Shown here: one piece after another, positions 54,119 to 57,717 of the stretch
How positions within the stretch are numbered: the stretch's first letter is position 1
Layout: each line of letters begins with the position of its first letter
From: an uncultured Bdellovibrionales bacterium
Lineage (GTDB): Bacteria > Bdellovibrionota > Bdellovibrionia > Bdellovibrionales > Bdellovibrionaceae
Direction: 5' to 3'
DNA: 57,717 nt
Assembly (NCBI GenBank): GCA_903926205.1
Contig: CAIYID010000004.1
Location: forward strand, 1 to 57,717
Translations under genes and position numbers: made by a program
The notes under the pieces: model-generated
The model's database searches: none
What the model was told of the DNA's origin: nothing
What the model saw: only the letters and a program-made list of their open reading frames with translations

Positions 54119-55159
54119 TTAAACTTCTAGCTGGATTTTAGAGAGCAATTCAGGATCACTTAAAACCATTTCACCACCACGGGCAATGGCGAGCAGGGGA
54201 TCTTTTGAAATTCTTACCGGTAAGCGGATCTCATTCTGCAATCGCAAATCCAAATCACGAATGAGGGCGCCGCCGCCAGCTAAAACCACACCGGCTTCAA
54301 TGATATCAGAGACCAGTTCAGGCGGAGTTTTTTCGAGGGCAGAGTGAATAGCTTCGATGATCTGATTGATGTCATGATCCATGGCATTTCCGATTTCTTC
54401 CGAAGAGACTTCGATCGATTTTTGTAAGCCAGAATCCAAATCTCGGCCAGAAATTGTGATTGTTTTGATGTCTTTTTTAGGCGTTGCCGTTCCTATATCA
54501 ATCTTCAATTGCTCGGCCACTTCTTGGCTGATCACCAAGTTGCGCTTCTTTTTTAAATATTCAGTGATGGATTCATCAATTTTGTGCCCACCCACACGAA
54601 TTGCACGACAATAGACAATATCAGCAAGAGCAATAACTGCAACCTCGGTCGTGCCTCCACCAATATCAACGATCATGCTGCCGCGGGCTTCCTTTATTGG
54701 AAGATCTGCACCCATAGCGGCGGCCATGGGTTCATCGATCAAGATAACTTCCCGTGCTCCGGCGGCTTTCCCGGCTTCGATAGCGGCACGTTTTTCAACT
54801 TCAGTCACTCCATAGGGAAGTGAAATAACGATGCGAGGCCGTTTCATAAAAGCTTTCATTCCAGGTCGATTCAAGAAATGGCGAAGCATTACTTCTGTCG
54901 TGTCGTAGTCAGCAATGACTCCCTCTTTGAGCGGACGAAAAGCAATAATGCTTCCAGCTGTTTTCATTATTTTGTCTTTTGCTTCTTGACCAACAGCAAC
55001 GACCTTCCGTTTTTCAGAACTCACTTCTGAAAAAGCGATCAGAGTGGGCTCGTTGATAACTACACCTTTACCTCTGACGGCGATCAGGGTGTTCGCAGTG
55101 CCTAAATCAACATATATGTCTGCGCCCTTTGCTCCATCATCCTTGAAGAAGGAAAACAT
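54119..55159 (-). CDS. mreB: Rod-shape determining protein MreB
   Basis: A 346-residue bacterial actin homologue. DLGTANTLIAVRGKGVVINEP is the first phosphate loop, DIGGGTTEVAVIAL the second, and LAGGGALIRDLD the adenosine motif. It polymerises on the inner membrane and directs side-wall peptidoglycan synthesis. AAAGGAG is ideally placed before ATG 55159. No mreC or mreD follows. It sits 9 bp downstream of a small exported protein gene and shares its promoter. Confidence 0.97.
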   Translation of the reverse strand: MFSFFKDDGAKGADIYVDLGTANTLIAVRGKGVVINEPTLIAFSEVSSEKRKVVAVGQEAKDKIMKTAGSIIAFRPLKEGVIADYDTTEVMLRHFLNRPGMKAFMKRPRIVISLPYGVTEVEKRAAIEAGKAAGAREVILIDEPMAAAMGADLPIKEARGSMIVDIGGGTTEVAVIALADIVYCRAIRVGGHKIDESITEYLKKKRNLVISQEVAEQLKIDIGTATPKKDIKTITISGRDLDSGLQKSIEVSSEEIGNAMDHDINQIIEAIHSALEKTPPELVSDIIEAGVVLAGGGALIRDLDLRLQNEIRLPVRISKDPLLAIARGGEMVLSDPELLSKIQLEV

Positions 55160-55168
55160 AGTACTCCT

Positions 55169-55819
55169 TTAGTGTTTCTTTTTCGGTGAGATTTCTTTCT
55201 CATCAAAAATATAAGTTAAATTTCCTGAAATATAAGTGAAGGCATTATTTAAACTAACGCCTAACTCAGCACCGAACATCCATTTTGGCTCATCTGGTGG
55301 GCGATATTCACAACCCCCGACGAGTTGCAGTGCTGTCTGAGTGTTTGAGGGGGTTCCGACCAAGCTCAATGGAAGAGAAGCATAAGGTGTTACAGGGCCG
55401 TAGATCGTTTCAAAGTTTTTACTGACCAAGGGGATGATTCTTATCGCATCCCAATTTCCTCCTGAGCGACGTGCATAAGTGGCTTCCACCTTGCCACCAA
55501 CTGAGGGTTGGTTGCCATAATCAGGAATTGGTACCCATTTGTAAGAAAGAGAGGCTTCAAAATTAGTGTCACCGACTCCCATGCGAGCACGAAAACTTCC
55601 ATCGGGACCATAGGGAGCATCTAAAAAACCTGAAAAGTTGAAACCCGAGTTATCAAAAACAAATTGGGGTTCCATGCCGATTTGGTATTGACCCGGTTTA
55701 ACTAAATTTCCGCTTTCTCCAACGGTAAAGTAAGCCATGGAAATGGATGAGAGCATAATAATTCCTAGCATTAAGGAGGCTTTGCTGCTCATGGATGCGA
55801 TTCGGTTTTGTTTCAACAT
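55169..55819 (-). CDS. Exported barrel-like protein preceding mreB, function unknown
   Basis: A 216-residue protein with a signal peptide (core LMLGIIMLSSISMAYF). The mature part is beta-rich, Gly/Pro/Tyr-containing, with features of a small outer-membrane barrel (YGPVTPYASLPLSLVG, YISGNLTYIF), and ends in a charged PKKKH tail. I recognise no family. ATG 55819, preceded by GGGAGAATTT, is chosen over a longer frame. It is 9 bp upstream of mreB and behind a good promoter, so the two are co-transcribed; a role in envelope shape is possible but unproven. Confidence 0.7.
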   Translation of the reverse strand: MLKQNRIASMSSKASLMLGIIMLSSISMAYFTVGESGNLVKPGQYQIGMEPQFVFDNSGFNFSGFLDAPYGPDGSFRARMGVGDTNFEASLSYKWVPIPDYGNQPSVGGKVEATYARRSGGNWDAIRIIPLVSKNFETIYGPVTPYASLPLSLVGTPSNTQTALQLVGGCEYRPPDEPKWMFGAELGVSLNNAFTYISGNLTYIFDEKEISPKKKH

Positions 55820-55847
55820 AAATTCTCCCATTTTTTTGACGAAATTG

Positions 55848-55876
55848 ATTCTAAAAACATCTCGCATGTTTGACAA
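55848..55876 (-). promoter_or_regulatory. Sigma-70-type promoter of the exported protein-mreB unit
   Basis: On the minus strand TTGTCA (55871-55876) and TAGAAT (55848-55853) are separated by exactly 17 bp, a good match to the vegetative consensus. It lies about 30 bp ahead of the start codon. On the plus strand the same bases read TTGACA, but no matching -10 follows. Confidence 0.6.
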
Positions 55877-55923
55877 GAAAGGGATTCAACGTCAACCTAG
55901 TGCATGAAAGGGTTTATACTTTC

Positions 55924-56691
55924 ATGAAATTACCTATAAGTTTAGTGATTGTGACTTTGAATGAAGAAAAAAATATAGGTCGGTGCCTCAAATCGGCGCC
56001 TTGGGCTGATGAAATTCTTGTTCTTGACAGTGGAAGTCAAGATCGAACCACAGAAATTGCTCAAAATTTAGGAGCTCGTGTCTTCAGTGAACCTTGGCGT
56101 GGTTATGGCCCGCAAAAACATCGAGCTGCTGAATTAGCAAAAAATGATTGGGTTTTTGCTATTGATGCTGACGAAGAAATCAGTGCTGATTTAAGCGCAG
56201 AAATAGTAAAAAAATTTTCACAGTTAAATTCCTCAACGGCTTATCGAATTCCAAGAAAATCCTTTTATCTTGGTCGATGGATTTTGCACGGAGGTTGGTA
56301 TCCTGATTTCCAAACCCGTCTTTTTCATCGACGTTTTCATCAATGGAATGATCAAGTGATTCATGAAAAAGTGGAAGCAAAGTCTCAAGAGAACTTCAGT
56401 TTTTCAATATTACATTATGTCTTTCGTGATGTTAGCCAACATGTGATAACAAATAATCGTTATTCTGAATTACAGGCGCAGCAGCATCTTGCAAACGGCG
56501 GGAAATTTTCTTGGTTTAAGTTTTTAACCAAACCAATGAGTAAATTTTTAGAATGTTATTTTTTAAAATTGGGATTCTTAGATGGTTTTGCTGGCTATTT
56601 TATTGCCGTCAGTGCGGCATATTCAGTGTTTATTCGATGGGCAAAAATTAAGCAGTTTTCTGATGAAAAAGGGAGTCATCTCTATGACTAG
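55924..56691 (+). CDS. Family 2 glycosyltransferase (LPS core type)
   Basis: A 255-residue GT2 enzyme. ISLVIVTLNEEKNIGRCLKS opens the GT-A fold, with LVLDSGSQDRT and the metal-binding IDADEEIS (DxD-like). The C-terminal segment RIPRKSFYLGRWILHGGWYPDFQTRLF is typical of the WaaE/KdtX-like LPS-core beta-1,4-glucosyltransferases. There is a hydrophobic C-terminal helix. ATG 55924 is chosen because the longer frame has no function upstream. It overlaps the FecR-domain gene by 8 bp. Confidence 0.88.
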   Translation: MKLPISLVIVTLNEEKNIGRCLKSAPWADEILVLDSGSQDRTTEIAQNLGARVFSEPWRGYGPQKHRAAELAKNDWVFAIDADEEISADLSAEIVKKFSQLNSSTAYRIPRKSFYLGRWILHGGWYPDFQTRLFHRRFHQWNDQVIHEKVEAKSQENFSFSILHYVFRDVSQHVITNNRYSELQAQQHLANGGKFSWFKFLTKPMSKFLECYFLKLGFLDGFAGYFIAVSAAYSVFIRWAKIKQFSDEKGSHLYD

Positions 56692-57568
56692 ATTGGTGAT
56701 GAGGGCTTTATTCCTTTTTTTGGTGGGATCTTCTGCCTTAGCTGAAACAAAAGTCAAATTCCCACTCATTTCTCAGCTGAATGGTCATGTCGAGTTGGTT
56801 TTAAAAAATGGTGAAGTCAGGGCGGCCAAAAGAAATGAGATTTTGAGAGAAAAAGTATTGCTAAAAACAGGTGTTAATTCTCAATTACAAGTGGAATTGG
56901 GAGAGGGCAACAGTTTGGTCATTTTAGAAAACTCCGAAGTTCAAATTCCCTTGATTGATTTAGATACGGGAGAAACAACTGAGGTTCATTTGCGTCGTGG
57001 CCAGATTCGGGTTGATTCTCGAGACAACAACCAGAGAGTGTACTCAACACCAGTGAGTCACGATGTGTACACTGAAGCTGAATTTTTATTAACTTATGAT
57101 ATTTCAACAGCCAAAGCAGTCATGACCTGTTTTCGAGGGGTGATAAATTTCCGTGGGTATGAGGGGGAAACTTCGGCTCGCCTTGCGGCTGGCGAGCGGG
57201 CTCATTTTCTAGGGGTTCTTGAAGGGAATTCGCCGAGTTTTGATGTTTTGTTGAAGGGGAGAAAGGTTGCTCGTGGACACTTGAGTTCGGTCGAAAGTCT
57301 TCCCAAAAGCGATTTTGAAAAGTTGCAAGGGTTGGCTTTAGTGCAAAGACCAGTGGTTCCCAAGAAAGCAAAAGAGGCTCTTCGGCAACCGGGTCAGATT
57401 TGCGAAAAACCGTTTGCAAGCCTCAATGAATGTGTTTGGATTTTTGAAGGGACTCAATGCGTTCGTCGACGTTGTGATGCTAACGGAATTTGGTCCGATT
57501 CTTTCAAAGTGCCTGCCAGTGCAGGAAAATGTCAGAAAAAAGCTGTCGTGTCGTTCTGTGATTATTAA
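56684..57568 (+). CDS. FecR-domain periplasmic protein with Cys-rich tail
   Basis: A 294-residue exported protein. A signal peptide ends near SSALA. Residues about 30-180 are a FecR-type domain (LNGHVELVLKNGEVRAAKRN, ENSEVQIPL, GQIRVDSRDNN, GEDSARLAAGE-like strand), a beta-helical fold known from anti-sigma factors and from LysM/FecR proteins. No transmembrane segment or iron-uptake partner is present, so it is probably structural rather than a FecI regulator. The last 55 residues contain six cysteines (ICEKPF, ECVW, TQCVRRRC, KCQKK, SFCDY), suggesting disulphides. GGGAG precedes ATG 56684. Confidence 0.8.
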   Translation: MTRLVMRALFLFLVGSSALAETKVKFPLISQLNGHVELVLKNGEVRAAKRNEILREKVLLKTGVNSQLQVELGEGNSLVILENSEVQIPLIDLDTGETTEVHLRRGQIRVDSRDNNQRVYSTPVSHDVYTEAEFLLTYDISTAKAVMTCFRGVINFRGYEGETSARLAAGERAHFLGVLEGNSPSFDVLLKGRKVARGHLSSVESLPKSDFEKLQGLALVQRPVVPKKAKEALRQPGQICEKPFASLNECVWIFEGTQCVRRRCDANGIWSDSFKVPASAGKCQKKAVVSFCDY

Positions 57569-57717
57569 ACTGGCGCATTATGATGGTGATGGCTTAGAGC
57601 TTGCTGATATTTTGGCATATGAAGCCAGAATGTTCGTGTTTATCAAACTCAAACCCACTTGCATCTGAAAATCGGACACTCGTTGTTGCTTGTGGGTTTT
57701 ATTCTAGAAAAAGCGAC
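57569..57717. other. Window end, no supported gene
   Basis: The final 150 bp follow the FecR-domain stop. AAACCCAC (57651-57658) and GTGGGTTT (57692-57699) are complementary but 33 bases apart, so they are only a weak terminator candidate. No start with ribosome site is seen on either strand. Confidence 0.4.

Noticed and set aside
57651-57699. Terminator hairpin at the window end
   Set aside because: The 8-bp arms are 33 bases apart; the loop is too long for a convincing intrinsic terminator.
1-57717. Mobile elements, CRISPR arrays, tRNA or rRNA genes
   Set aside because: No transposase-like frame, repeated-spacer pattern, cloverleaf or rRNA sequence was recognised on either strand.

Overview
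The window is 57.7 kb of gene-dense, moderately AT-rich chromosome from a Gram-negative bacterium. Outer-membrane beta-barrels, lipoproteins, a TolC/RND efflux set, MreB and a complete haem pathway show the cell type. The dense signalling content, a HemC-HemD fusion, a ferrochelatase with an internal cysteine cluster and a DUF3015/DUF4105 pair suggest the Bdellovibrio-like predators (Bdellovibrionota) or a close delta-proteobacterial relative. That taxonomic call is inference; no rRNA gene is present to settle it. I see no tRNA or rRNA gene, insertion sequence, prophage or CRISPR array.

Layout. (1) 0.1-10.3 kb is a signalling island: a receiver-PilZ protein, a receiver fused to a short-chain dehydrogenase, a PhoB-type regulator, a free Hpt protein, a CheB-CheR-PAS-kinase giant, a hybrid histidine kinase, and a bacteriophytochrome that stops after its photosensory module. 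Together they could form a light-responsive phosphorelay. (2) 10.3-20.9 kb is mostly envelope: a fused monohaem cytochrome-porin (Cyc2-like architecture), a lipoprotein metalloprotease, a Cys-rich secreted protein behind a sigma-54-like promoter, a DUF4105 protein with a DUF3015 partner, a lipoprotein hydrolase and a small secreted protein. (3) 21.0-32.0 kb is the haem cluster. hemB faces hemA, hemCD, hemL, a histidine kinase, a response regulator, hemE, hemN, a protoporphyrinogen oxidase and hemH. Most junctions overlap by a few bases, so this is one tightly coupled operon with its own two-component system. A perfect 11-bp tandem repeat lies between hemB and hemA and is a natural candidate operator for that regulator.

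(4) 32.0-37.5 kb holds an MgtA-type magnesium P-type ATPase and two sensory proteins (cNMP-binding/degenerate receiver/ATPase, and CBS-PAS). (5) 37.5-43.3 kb is an efflux operon: TetR regulator with a striking double-palindrome operator, TolC, RND pump and a MerC-like protein, with no membrane-fusion protein. (6) 43.3-57.6 kb holds fadD, an arginase-family hydrolase, several unknown exported proteins, a tRNA-function operon (metG, a TrmH-family methyltransferase, trmO), a class IV aminotransferase, mreB with a periplasmic/outer-membrane partner, a glycosyltransferase and a FecR-domain protein.

The most interesting material is the phytochrome-centred signalling island with its REC-SDR fusion, the haem operon with built-in two-component control and a highly aberrant glutamyl-tRNA reductase, the Cyc2-like cytochrome-porin, and two sigma-54-type promoters in front of unknown envelope genes. 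Functions are assigned from motifs read by eye; no database search was run.
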